Below, piece after piece: positions 26,306 to 37,713 of a stretch of DNA of 64,000 nucleotides. Location of the stretch: positions 12,336,278-12,400,277 of the forward strand of contig NC_134030.1 in assembly GCF_964204645.1 (NCBI RefSeq), given 5' to 3'. Position numbers and translations under genes: made by a program. The notes beneath the pieces are model-generated. The model saw only the letters and a program-made list of their open reading frames with translations. It did no database searches and was not told the DNA's origin. This stretch comes from Tubulanus polymorphus (taxonomy: Eukaryota; Nemertea; Palaeonemertea; Tubulaniformes; Tubulanidae). Each line of letters begins with the position of its first letter. The stretch's first letter is position 1.

Positions 26306-27494
26306 TCATTTCCTTAAACACATATCATTAGTTTCATCGCATGGTTCGTGTCCATTCTTGTCCAAGATGCACTGATATTGAAATATTGGTGATTCTTGGG
26401 CGATGTCTCCATTTATGGCAATCGGCTTAAGAGAATGAATTGTATCTGAATCGCTTTGGAAAAAAGCTTTCACGAACGAATAGTTGATTGAAAATGGTTG
26501 ATAATTCGCATTAATGAGTAAGGAAGATATCGATCAGGCAAAAAAGATACAATGTTTCTCAAACACTGCAATTTCCAAAAATGACATAGCCACTGGGTTT
26601 GTAAATTCTAAAGAAAATCTGTGAAAACCACCAGGAAACAATTTTGTATCATTTTCTACGTATCGTACGAAAATTTTGTCTTTTTAGAGAACACAAAGAA
26701 AGAAAGAAAATGATGCACGTGTTCTATACAGAATAAGATGGGGTGGTGCAATTTGAAAACCGACGTGATAACATTTACTTCACATCAGGCATTTTTGGCT
26801 ATATGCAAACATCACACTTTATCACAATGTGAACGGTCACATATCGTCTTTTCTAGTAATTGGTTAGACCTAGCTGTTTCATGACCCAGCTTGGTCTGAG
26901 AAACAGGGTATAATTTTGTGCCTCAAAATCTTCAAACATACCTCGCATACATGCTTCTCGGGGCAACTACATTCAGTGTATCTAGAATCCACGAGTTCCG
27001 ATGGAGCGCATAATTCGCCAGATCTCACAGCAGTACAGTCGCTTTTGCAAACCTATAAAAATACATAAGCATTACGCTAGTGCCATCACAAACATCACAG
27101 ACTCTTTTACAAAGATGAACAAATAGTATGTACATAAGGCATATATGAAGACAAGGCATTGACTGCTTGTCGATTTCACAGATGAAGATGTTGCTAATGA
27201 TTTTTAACAAAGCAGTTTTTAGGACGGGTGCATGCTGAAATCCCGTAAAAGAATTACGAACCAATGTAAACGCAAGACCTAGAGTTGTTTATACTGTCTA
27301 TATCTCTATAGACGAATAAATCCGTGTTATTTACTCACCCCGTATCGATATCTAATGTTGGGCAAGTCATGAATATTTTCTATACTCGAGCAGTATACGT
27401 TATTATTATCAAACAATGCGTGATCCAAGGGCTTAGCTACAACTAAACAGCTGAAAACCCATGTAAATGTGATAAAGAAAATTACTATCTTCAT
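26306..27494 (-). CDS. Small cysteine-rich secreted protein, unrecognised
   Basis: Three exons: 27,494-27,339; 27,052-26,942; 26,425-26,306. Every junction is phase 0 with good sites (GTGAGT, GTATGT, TTATAG), and the product is 128 residues. Residues 1 to about 20 are a classic signal peptide (MKIVIFFITFTWVFSCLVVA), so the protein should be secreted. The mature part has ten cysteines: one in exon 1, six in exon 2 (VCKSDC, LC, ECSC, VC) and three in exon 3 (QC, PC, MC), enough for five disulfides. An AATAAA on the minus strand lies at 26,217-26,212, about 90 bp past the stop. The spacing recalls small disulfide-rich peptides such as toxin-like, colipase-like or protease-inhibitor folds, but I cannot assign a family. 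No function is claimed. Confidence 0.75.
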
Positions 27495-28253
27495 TTTCCC
27501 TGTATATACGTCTGTGATGCTTTCAACTCTTCTCGGTGCATGTCAAGATGTCATTGAAAATATTCGCTTATACTCAAACTGAATAACCAATTTTGAGTGA
27601 CAGATAACAGATGACACCAATTATTTCGCCTAAATTACTTCTTACACATGAATCACCCTCATTTTAATGATAATCCTATGCAAATGCCTCAATAGATGAC
27701 AGCTATATTTTGGTATCAAGGTGGTCACTAGGTTCAAAAGCACAAAAAGCCCTGCACTGCAAACATTTAGCTGAAATTGACACCTGACATCTGATTGTTT
27801 TTAATTCTTTTCCCACCTAAGAATTTCAGTAGCTACTGATTTTGTGCTGTACACAGGGCAGCCTAAGGCTTTTTACATGTACAGTCAAACCTCTATACGC
27901 CAAAACAACGCCAAAATAAGCCAGGTCCCGAATGGCGGTATAAAGAAATGCTCGATGTGATTCTCCAAATAATTACCAAGTGCACCATCAACGCATTCTC
28001 GTCATATTCATTGAATTCTTCGGGCACTACTTTAAGAACTTCCCCTCTGTGCTGCTGGTCCTCAGATGAAACTAATGATAGCCCTTGACCACGTTACTCT
28101 CAGGATAGACGATATTGATACTTAACCATTCAAACAGTGAGTGATGGTATAAACTATCGTGGCTGATTCGGGCCAAGTAAAAGAAACAATTTTCGTGCAA
28201 TATGCCGCGCAAAAAATATATTGCTTCGTAATTAATTGGTATAGAAATTAATT
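27495..28253. other. Intergenic, nothing recognised
   Basis: This is the upstream flank of the cysteine-rich gene. I saw no convincing promoter element, exon or repeat. Confidence 0.35.
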
Positions 28254-28500
28254 TTGGCGCGTATCTGCGCGGTAAAATTCGTTTCTGCGGCGCACAGAAA
28301 CGGACGCAGAAATGAATTTTACCGCGCAGAAACGCGCCAAAATGGGAGCAGAAACGAACCTTCATTTCTGCGCCCGTTTCTGCGCGTTTCTTCGCGGTGA
28401 TTTCTCGTTTTGGGGCCCCGCCGAAACGAACTTCGTTTCTTCGCCCGGTTTCTTCAAAACGCAGAAATGCAGAAATGCAGAAACGCAGAAATTGGCGTGT
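28254..28500. repeat. GC-rich inverted-repeat cluster built on a TTTCTGCGC word
   Basis: In otherwise AT-rich DNA, the words TTTCTGCGC and GCGCAGAAA recur many times in both orientations. The block 28,254-28,334 is a good inverted repeat: GGCGCGTATCTGCGCGGTAA faces TTACCGCGCAGAAACGCGCC. Further copies (TTCTTCGC, GCAGAAATGCAGAAA) follow to 28,495. Frames are open on both strands because of the repetition. They read as degenerate repeats rich in Arg, Phe and Cys, and I do not regard them as genes. Confidence 0.6.
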
Positions 28501-29609
28501 TAATTTTACGGACAATGTTAAGGTTTCATTTGAGCTGCATTATGTAGTTGTAACCTTTCTGTGGTTTAATATCACGATCGGATATTTTCACAAACCACGT
28601 GTTGGTATAAGCCCATCCGATTATAAAAAGGTTACCACCAAACGATTGGGTAACTTACTAAGCTGCATGCAAACATATTTTTACTACACAGCCGCATAAA
28701 AACGAATCTGACCTTCGAACTCACTCAATTTGCTTGCTCGTTTACGATTTGGTTGCTGAGAAAATAAACATTTTTGTCTCATCAGCGGGATATTTATTAC
28801 TACGAGTTTCGTTCATTGTTTATCCGTTAATCTGTAGATGGAAACGCTCGCAAATTGATATTGAGATAAAAAAATCTTTCTTATCTAAAAAATCTAATCT
28901 GTAGACAATTGTTATACAATTTGACTAATAAAAAGTTTTATTTTTGATGCAGTAATTATTTCTTTCTTTAAGTACAGTAATGTGGTTTTTTCTCCCAATT
29001 AGAGGTTCTTGCTAGACCATGTGGGTTTATTATCAATTGTTTACGTCTAGCGAAAGATACGGTCTGCGCGTGCGCCGGTCTCGTGTGAAAATAAATGCGC
29101 GGATTGGGGGCCCCATCTGGGGTACCATCATATATATTAAACCAGGGTGTTTCGATATCAGATATTGACGTCGTTAAACGTGGACCTATTTTCATCAATT
29201 GATTTAGAAGAACCGGCTAAAAAAATTGCTTTAAATTCTGAGATATTGTGTAACGAATCGTCCGCTTGTCAAAAATCGTCCGCTAGCTTGTCAATATCAA
29301 TTCAATTGATTGACACGCTAGAAGCTGCATTAGTATACATTTTACACACTCAGTCCAAAGGGCCCGATTATGAAGAGAATTTGTTGTTGCTGTATCGGTG
29401 TAGGCATAGGCCTGCTTCCAATGAAAGTTCCTGCCTGTTGAAATCGCTCTACATTTAGATTTTAGGCTATAATAGAGAGTCAATAGCACTGCCACCAACT
29501 GGCGTGTGCTGACTGCTGGTAAATGCAATCAATGAAATTTTTTCTTTTTTCATCACTTGGATGTTCAACTTCAGTTTGATCTTAAAACACATGTTATTTT
29601 ACATCTAAT
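28501..29609. other. Intergenic, nothing recognised
   Basis: Several short open frames are present (for example plus strand 29,147-29,458) without motif or splice partner. No repeat family was identified. Confidence 0.35.
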
Positions 29610-30190
29610 CACTGGGTACCACAGAACGCAAGCTGTTTAATTGTTACTGGGTACCACGGAACACAAGTTGTTTGATTGTCACTGGGTACCACGGAACACG
29701 AGTTTTTTGATTGTCACTGGGTACCACAGAACACGAGTTGTTTGATTGTCACTGGGTACCACGGAACATATGTTTTTTAAAAATATCTAATCACAGGGTA
29801 CCACGGAACACAAGTTGTTTAATTGTCACTGGGTACCACGGAACACAAGTTGTTAATTGTCATTGGGTACCACAGAACACAAGTTGATTAATTGTCACTG
29901 GGTACCACAGAACACAAATTGTTTAATTTTCACTGGGTACCACGGAACACATATTTGTTATTTTATATTCAATCACTGGGTACACAAGTTGTTTAATCGT
30001 CACTGGGTACCACGGAACACAAGTTGTTAATTGTCATTGGGTACCACAGAACACAAGTTGATTAATTGTCACTGGGTACCAGGGAACACATGTTAGGCCT
30101 ATTTTGTATTAAATCTTGTTTGCTTGTCACTGGGTACCACAGAACACGTGTTATTTTGTATATAATCACTGGGTACCACGGAACACATAT
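29610..30190 (+). repeat. Minisatellite, about 16 copies of a ~35-bp unit
   Basis: The unit starts CACTGGGTACCACGGAACAC and continues AAGTTGTTTAATTGT. Variants carry CAGA for CGGA, ATTGGG for ACTGGG, or a longer AT-rich linker (near 29,770, 29,950 and 30,150). Subsets recur as higher-order blocks: for example, the four-unit order near 29,828-29,930 is repeated near 30,000-30,075. Stray copies of ACTGGGTAC continue at 30,331 and 30,455. Confidence 0.9.
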
Positions 30191-31126
30191 TTACACAAGG
30201 CCTGACGGATAGCCGCCACTGCGGCGCAGGACACTCATTACTAAGACATTAGTGGAACACTTTTTATTAAGTGTCGGCCAGTAAGACCGATTAGAGGCAT
30301 CCGTCGCAAAAACCATGGTTATTCTATAACTGGGTACCGAACCCATATAGAATAGAAATCGTATGAATATTAAGCGCCGAAATCGATGGCAATAAAATGT
30401 TCAATAAAGTTTTCATAAGAATTTGAGTGGGTACGAGAGACACACTGGGTATCACGGACTGGGTACTTATAGCGGACACATGACGTCTCCGTATACCGTT
30501 GAATAAACTCGCTTCCCCGCCGCGATTTTTTATATATCGCAAGTGAGTTTCCGCCATTTTGTTTGTAATGCGCATGCTCGACATTCAGTTTGTAAACACA
30601 ATCCACACGTGTGCGCTACACTCGCTGTATCATAGACTGGTTGCCTGTTTCCATCAATATGAAGACATAGACTGGTCGCCTGTCCAACCCTGCGCCACCT
30701 GCATTCGCAGCCAGAATAGTCTAAAGACGCTTTTACGAAACTGAATCTTTGTAAATCGATTTAAGTTTCACGTTTACGGCACACGGTTTAGTGAATCCGA
30801 TTTGGTAAATCAACGCATTTATGGAAACGGCTTAGTAATTTGATTTACTAAATCGACTGACTTGCTCGGCGAGCAAGTTAGTGTGATATTCTCACCATCC
30901 GTTTTGCGGGCATGATGCAGATATATAGATATGGGGTACAAGCCGGGGCTGCCATTCTTATCACACCTATAGCCTTAACTCTCATAATCCCCAAACAACC
31001 CACAATCCCAACTCTCATATACCCCAAAACCCCAATTCTCATTAAATCCCCAACCCCAACTCTCAAAACAAATCCAACCTACCTCCAAATGTAGAAACCC
31101 TACGAATCCTGCAGTCGGCCGAACAG
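30191..31126. other. Intergenic, nothing recognised
   Basis: Contains stray minisatellite words, a distant inverted pair GACGGAT (30,204) / ATCCGTC (30,299), and a CCCCAA-rich low-complexity stretch near 30,985-31,080. No gene could be supported. Confidence 0.4.
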
Positions 31127-31132
31127 TTTTTT

Positions 31133-31164
<32 letters not shown>

Positions 31165-31821
31165 CTTCATATAAAATGAATATAATGAGCGCAGATAGTA
31201 CATATGAATATTGAAAATACAATTACAGTGACAAGATGGTAGCATACATAGATACATACAAAATACAGACATTTACCTACGTACACGTACCCGTCCAGAT
31301 ATACATGTTACACATTAATATTGATTAGAAGTTTCACAAAACACCGGTTGGTCAAATCATAGAATTTGATTTGAGTTCTATGGTCTAATATAGACTGATA
31401 ACCCGTATACACATTTCGTCACACTGAAAATGTTTGCAAAGCTTATAAGCTTGGTCTGTTTAAGAAGTAGCCAAGAAGGTAACGTTGTCTAATTTGGTTA
31501 TAAAAGTCACACTGGAAAATAAAATGATACTCGTCACCCAGTTTGTTTCTATTACATTAGGTGCAAATTCGATCTTCCCGGTTATTCTGTCATAGCGACC
31601 AATTTCGATTGGGAGCTTAAGGTTAGAGCATCTAAATTTATGGATGGGAATGAAATTTCGTGTAGATAAAAAAGAAAAATACTCGGACCCAATCTAGTTT
31701 AATATTCCTATATATCGACCATTTGAATGAATTGTTATCGGTTTGCCATTTTTGAATAAATTGAACTTGCAGTCTTGCTTAACTATTTGACCAAGGTATT
31801 TGACACTTGGGAAATTTTGAT
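31127..31821 (-). mobile_element. 3' part of a non-LTR retrotransposon, cut by the left Ngaro-like arm
   Basis: On the minus strand the segment begins at the edge of the left Ngaro-like arm. It encodes worn C-terminal sequence of a CR1/L2-type ORF2: FYQNFPSVKYLGQIVKQ, then KFRCSN.KLPIEIGRYDRI, then a cysteine/histidine motif RICTYCNR..LGDEYHFIFQC. It ends with an AATAAAC word and repeated CTAAA units (plus strand 31,127-31,165). Stops and frameshifts show it is dead. It picks up the protein where the plus-strand fragment ending at 42,275 leaves off, so the two are probably halves of one insertion now on opposite strands. Confidence 0.75.
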
Positions 31822-32356
31822 AGTATAATATCCACACTGATCAGTGGTTTCTCGTTCCGCGGTTATGTAGTGATTGGGGATAAAAAACGAAACCCGGAAC
31901 AAGTAGCCACATACGCTGGTTTTTTTTTTTTTTAATATCTTAACCCATCCTGTATTTCATTGGCCCATTCCCTCCACTGTACAAGGCACACCTGTCACAC
32001 TCGACTCCCCATCTTCCGCAAACTAAGAAGTGACCGCGTCACTAGTGTCACATGATCAGTGTGGATAGTATAATATCCACACTGATCAGTGGTTTCTCGT
32101 TCCGCGGTTATGTAGTGATTGGGGATAAAAAACGACCCAACCCCTTACTGATAACCACAACAAATACTAAACCTTTCCACAACTACACCCAAACCCCAAC
32201 TATACTAGGCCGAGTGAAACGAGGCCAAAAATCAGAAGACAGAATATGCATCCGAAGTCGATTTATTTAGACCCGCCTTAGAAATCGGGTATATCAATAT
32301 ACAAAATTCGTATAAGCGTCTAGTTTCTTATCGATATAAATTGGCGTACGTAGAAC

Positions 32357-33805
32357 CTACATGGATGAAAACATTGGTTTAAACCCGCTTGTAGCATTAT
32401 TCAGGCGATATGATTCTACACTTTTATCAGTTAACTGTCCCATAGCTTGACCGAGAGAGTCAGAGACTTTACCCTGCATCACACAAGCATGTTTGGTGTA
32501 ATGCTTTGCCATGGACTGATGCTTCCAACCAATATAAGAAGTCACCTCTTTAGATGTATGGCCCAAAGAAGCCAACATAACGGAGCATCCAACCCTAAAA
32601 CTATGCGGGGTCTCACCGTCATACATACAAATTTCTTTTAGGTAAGTTTTCAAACGGCTTCCCACCGCATTCGAGTCGAGTCCGTTATTAACGATAGCGC
32701 CCTCTTTATTCGTTATCCGGAATAAGTAACCCCCTCCAAGGTCAACTCCAAGCGCCTTTACAACAGCAAAATACCTTTCAATCGCCAAAACCGGGCACAG
32801 AACCGGGTTGTTAAAACGAGTAACTACGGATGTCAAAACCGAACCATCCCGCAGTGTTTTCCCGAACGTTAGATTTAAAATGATTACCCTTCCATCGTCA
32901 CTCTGAGAGATCCCATCTGTCAAAAACCGACCTAAGTCTGCCGCCCTATGTCCTGTTAGAAAATCAAGTTTGAAGAAAGCCTGGTCCCTTGCTAAAATAT
33001 ACTCCGTTACCGCGGGTAAATCTGGGACAGCCAAGCGTTTATCAATAGAGAGAATCATTGCCGTCAATTTGCTAAGGTACATTGGGACGGCTTGTTTAGG
33101 GGTGATCATAGCCACCGATTGCTCCTTCTTAGTCACTCTCAGGTATTGTTTTACCTCTTCTGATATGGTAGGATTCCCAGTTCCGCGCTCGGGATGCCAA
33201 TAGCCAATTTTACCAATCGAGTTAAATATTGCCCTTATCTGACCCAGATAGGAATCGACCGTTCCGGCTGCCAGTCTTTTGGGGCATAAACAACCACCGG
33301 TCCTTGGTGAGGCCTTCGAGACTGCTTTCCAACCTCGTACCGGACAGGTTAAAGAGTGTACTACTGTTTTACCCCGAGCATCCCTGAATACCATGAACCT
33401 ACAGATATCCCTAGGTGATGCCGTCAACAAGGATCTCGATGGGCGCAGTGACCCGAGGAACAAGACCAAATCTTCTTCCAGTTTTGACTTCTTTCGGCCA
33501 TAAACAGAGTTGCGCTCACTCTCTGACATAGATTTTAACCGGGCATCCAAATCTTTTAATGGTAAGGCTAGCAATGTACCGTTCTCGCCATCCGCCTTGC
33601 TTAACTCTGAACCACAATTGTAGCAGAAATTTGAGTGCTGTCGCGAGCGATGTCCACAGTCCGCACAATGGTTCTCGTGATGCAGAGACAGATCCTGTAA
33701 AATATGACAGATCTTAAAAGAACCATAACAAACGAGGTATATCAGAAAAGACAAAGCGTTTATTAACGTAAAAGCAGAGTTATGCATCCGGATTTTACCG
33801 TGCAT
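32357..33805 (-). CDS. Tyrosine recombinase of left Ngaro-like element
   Basis: The 482-residue frame is identical to the right-arm copy except for one residue (Tyr here, Cys there, in the KIG.WHPERG segment; bases 33,201 and 48,040). It has a Cys4 zinc-ribbon-like region (CADCGHRSRQHSNFCYNCG) near residues 49-67, a helical core-binding region and a C-terminal catalytic domain. The catalytic residues visible are the first Arg in LTGHRAADLGR, then HSFR, GWKHQS and the Tyr of KHYTKH. Such enzymes join the circular cDNA of the element to the chromosome by strand exchange. A TTTTACAG acceptor-like site inside the frame, before DLSLHH, hints that the true first exon may differ. Confidence 0.9.
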   Translation of the reverse strand: MHGKIRMHNSAFTLINALSFLIYLVCYGSFKICHILQDLSLHHENHCADCGHRSRQHSNFCYNCGSELSKADGENGTLLALPLKDLDARLKSMSESERNSVYGRKKSKLEEDLVLFLGSLRPSRSLLTASPRDICRFMVFRDARGKTVVHSLTCPVRGWKAVSKASPRTGGCLCPKRLAAGTVDSYLGQIRAIFNSIGKIGYWHPERGTGNPTISEEVKQYLRVTKKEQSVAMITPKQAVPMYLSKLTAMILSIDKRLAVPDLPAVTEYILARDQAFFKLDFLTGHRAADLGRFLTDGISQSDDGRVIILNLTFGKTLRDGSVLTSVVTRFNNPVLCPVLAIERYFAVVKALGVDLGGGYLFRITNKEGAIVNNGLDSNAVGSRLKTYLKEICMYDGETPHSFRVGCSVMLASLGHTSKEVTSYIGWKHQSMAKHYTKHACVMQGKVSDSLGQAMGQLTDKSVESYRLNNATSGFKPMFSSM

Positions 33806-33881
33806 AGATCAGAGTAGAAAATAAAGACCACCGTTACGCAACACCATGTTATCGCTCAGGAAAACATGTCAATTTAATCTT

Positions 33882-36079
33882 TCAATCTAATCTATCAAAA
33901 TCTATCCTATAAACAAACAGATCCCACGGGATGCCTACTGTAACCTCCACAAAACCTTTTTTAGTCGGATATTTCAAAACACCCACATCTCCCTTTTTGC
34001 CAAGCAGGCGACGTTTGGATGCATGAGAGGTTACCAAAGGCCACCAGAATGGCCTCGGAAAGATTTCTGGAATGACGATAGATGTTTCTTTGACCGCGTC
34101 TGCCAAGAATCGTAAAACCGCCGGTATCTTAGAAATTGGCGGAAACACATATGGATTAACCTCGTCGCATAGATTTTGTGCGAACAGATCTACACCACAA
34201 GAATCAGTAGATGGCGTTGGCGTAAAATGTCGTAGTGGAGAGCCTGACAAATCTACCATTACGTTCGAATCAAGGGCCATCAAATCAACCGAGTGTCCGT
34301 TTTCACCCCCATATTCACGTTGCACGAGCTGCCACATACGCGGAGATAACATACATTCCGATTTTCGCAAAATTCGCGAGGGAGCGTCTGCTAGATTCTC
34401 TTTTGACGGTACATAATGCAATTTCAACAACACATTTTGTTCTGCTGTTAGTTCAAACAAAAGCTTAATTGCTTCTGACAGATCATGTGATTTGGAACCT
34501 TCACCAACCCATGCCGCAATCATAGTTTTATTATCTACAAAAGCGTCTACTCTACTGTCTCCAATTTTATCAGAAACCACCATTAAAACGTTTTTAAGTG
34601 CCAGGGTTTATTACAATGGGTTTTTGTACCAGCTCCTGTGGCCAATAATCGGAGGGCTCAAACCTCTGCTCACCAATCGTGACTATCCCACCCCATCTAA
34701 AGAGGATGCGTCCGTGTACATCTGAATTCTGACATGCCACTCTTGGCGCCACCTTACCACCCTTGGCAAACATTCAATTATCTTTCAGTACTCTATCTCA
34801 GTTCTGAGGTTGCCCCCAACCCTAATGAGTCTCGAGTTTCTGAATGCCTTAGAAATAGCTAAGTTTGACTCCCTTGTATAAAGCTTCGCAGCTGGTACAA
34901 CCAACGAGAAGGATATGATCTTACCCACAAACCGCTGAATGGTTTTAATGTTAACGAATTCGGACGATAAAATATTGTCCCTTAAAATGGCAAATTTTAC
35001 CACCTTATCATTTGGGATCTCAAAACGTTCCTCTATAGTGTTAACAAATAAGCCTAAATGCTTTAATAACTGACACGGTTCCAGGACGCATTTAAGGAGG
35101 CCTAGAAAATACCCTAGTCTTGTTAAAACTTGGGCCGTCATATATAGAGCTAGCCTAGCCTTTGTGATGGATTCTAAACCCCTAGCCGAGGAACTTAAAA
35201 GCTCCCCATTTAAACGGTCATCAATGTATTGAGTTATCTGTACTCCTAGGTCTCGAAGGTAACCCGTTGCAACCAAGCCAGTTTTCTGGTATATATAGGC
35301 CGAGGCCTTAAAACCAAAAGGAATAACGGTGTAAACGTAATACCAACGTTTCCAGTTGATTCCCAAATACACCTCACTTCCCGGTGTTACCCTGATGTGG
35401 TCGTAACCACTTTTATCATCGACAGAGGTCATAAACGCGCTTTTATGTAGCATGCGAGGTACGTTTACCAAAGTTTCCAAATGGAAAGGCGAGTCCCGAA
35501 TCCATAGATTTAGAAATCGTTCGTCGTGGCACATTCTGGGTTTCGTGGGTTCAACCGTCAAGGGCATAACTAAATGCGGGGTGGATCGACCCCAACCTTT
35601 CCCCAGACCTTGAGTGATCCATTAGCCACCCGACCTTTTAATGTTGTAGAAATAAAATCTTCAAATTGTTCGCAGTTTCCAGCATTCGGGAACACCGTTT
35701 TTGGGGGCGCATCACAATCATACGTCTTGCCTTTAAACTGACCCTTAAACCTCTTAAAGAAATCTGGGATATGAACACCATCTCGCACCCAAGATAATAT
35801 CGTGTCTGACAACGGATCCTCTGACTGCCGTAGAATAAATTCCCATTCCTCCAGATGGCGACTCAGTTCACCTGCGACGAAATTCTCCGGGTCCCTGAGG
35901 GGCAGGTCAAAAATTGTCAAATTGTTATACTTGTCCGCCGATTTCGAAACGGTCTCGGCTGAGACGACCTCAGGCAACGGTAACTGGACGGATGAACCTC
36001 TAGCACCAACCCAAAACACGGGTTTACACACAGGTATCTTCAACGGAACAAAATCCTGAAAAGACACACTAAGGTCCAT
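33882..36079 (-). pseudogene. RT-RNase H frame of left Ngaro-like element, broken
   Basis: Mirror of 45,162-47,359, with the same open segments: 36,079-35,570, 35,567-34,785 and 34,583-33,882. The middle segment is the reverse transcriptase (SVDDKSGYDH, YIDDRLNG). The last begins inside RNase H (DNKTMIAAW ... KENLADAPSR). A frameshift precedes the RT segment, an in-frame stop follows it, and two opposing one-base shifts lie in the N-terminal part of RNase H. The identical lesions occur in the right arm. Confidence 0.85.
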
Positions 36080-36296
36080 CAGTCCAGCCCCGTTGCCAGC
36101 ACGACATAAGCCGTGACAACAGACTTAGATAGCCTGTGACAACAAAGCCAACCGATCACAAACAACCGATAACAAAATGAATTATCCAACATATGATCAA
36201 TTTAATGGAGAGAAAATAACCTTGTTTAACATCTTTAACAACACAATATAACATTACGTATCATCCAAAACTAAATCCAATCAGGTTCTAACTCAT

Positions 36297-37713
36297 TTAG
36301 ACAACCTCACTTTCAGTCTTCGTTACCACTTGTGGTTGCTTATTCTCAGGACAGTCGCGAACAAAATGACCCTCTTTGCGGCATAAGAAACAATTCCCCC
36401 TAGAACTTCTCCCTGCTCTCCTTGTACCGTAACCTCGGCGCCCAACATATCCCCTGCCTACACCCGACCCACCCCAATAGCCGTAAGTTGGGTAATAATT
36501 GTTTGTGTGCGGCTTTTTAGCCCATTTTGCCTCCACTGATGCCACTTTTTCATCATCCGGGGAGCCAATCAAACGCCTACACAAAGCAGGTAAGTCTGGA
36601 GAATCGATATTTCTCTTGATACTTTTCAGCACAGAATCAAAATACCCTTTTTTCGGATCTGTGGTTTCAGCTGCCACCTCTACCAAGCCTTCCATACAAC
36701 CGAGAAGGAAGTATGGATCAAAGAAAGAGCCCGGCCTTTGAAGCGCTGCCCTCACCTGCATCAGAGCGCTCTCTACTGAACGAGCTGGATGTGTAACCTT
36801 CTTCTCGAGTTCCTCCAGACGCTCTAACAATTTTTTGTCCTGAAACACACGAGATAAATACAAATATAGACTAATCAGCATGACTTCGCAGTAAATAGTT
36901 TAAAAGATCGCCATGATTTCGGTTAACGAACATACAATCTATAGTCAAATCTATCATCCTAAATGTTTCATGCTTCTGCTTCATACCATTACCTACATCT
37001 TAATGGGTTATCTTTACATTCCATCTTGCATCTTACATTTTCAGAAGCTGTCTTTTAAAAAACCTAATCTCTATGAACTTTCTCCTCCAGTAAAGGAAAC
37101 GAAAAATCCTCTAACATAACCAAAACAGATCCCCATTCTGTACCCACTAAATCCTGGTATGTGCAAAGGCCCAGAGCAATAAACCTTAAACGCACAGAGC
37201 TACACATGTTTTTAAACAAATGTCTATTAATTTCCCAATAAATCTACCCAGTCCAGGCCTACCGACCAAGCCCGGGGGCTACAAATACAGATATAAAACT
37301 GAGAAAATAAAAACACTCACCGGTTCAGAAACCCCATCTGGGGTTACCGCATCACTCTCCGCACCGACCGTGCTTGTACTAGGTGCGGGCACAGACTTCC
37401 TTTTTTTTGGTACCTGAGGGAGCTTGTTCGCGTTCTCGTTAGCGAAAATTATCAAGTGGTGCGCTAGCAGCGGACCTTCCGTCTCCTCCCAGTCCACCAG
37501 CGTTAACAGATCACTCATCTTTTTACCAGTCAGTGAAAATACCGCATCATCCACATACTTCCTCGGTGCCGCTTCTAGTGGCTTAAGCCTTTCGAACCTA
37601 GCTAAGGCTGTAGGCCGATCTAGGTTCAGATCTAACCCTCTTAATCTCAATAACATGGGGATGATGTCCACCGTTTTCAAACCGTCTGACGATTTTAAAA
37701 CCACCGGTTCCAT
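36297..37713 (-). CDS. Gag-like protein of left Ngaro-like element, two coding exons
   Basis: Exons 37,713-37,321 and 36,839-36,297, joined in phase 0 across a GTGAGT...TTTCAG intron, giving 311 residues identical to the right-arm copy. A CCHC zinc knuckle (CFLCRKEGHFVRDC) follows a Gly/Arg/Tyr-rich stretch, the usual RNA-binding end of a Gag. The N-terminal exon (LRLRGLDLNLDRPTALARF) may form the helical assembly part; that is inference. Confidence 0.85.

Noticed and set aside
28072-28515. 147-codon minus-strand open frame with repeated RFC/FLR words
   Set aside because: The same GC-rich repeat is open on both strands; composition and repetition explain it, and there is no domain or splice partner.
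34072-34416. Antisense frames inside the Ngaro-like elements (also 46,825-47,169 and others)
   Set aside because: They lie opposite the RT-RNase H, recombinase and gag coding sequence and show no motif of their own.
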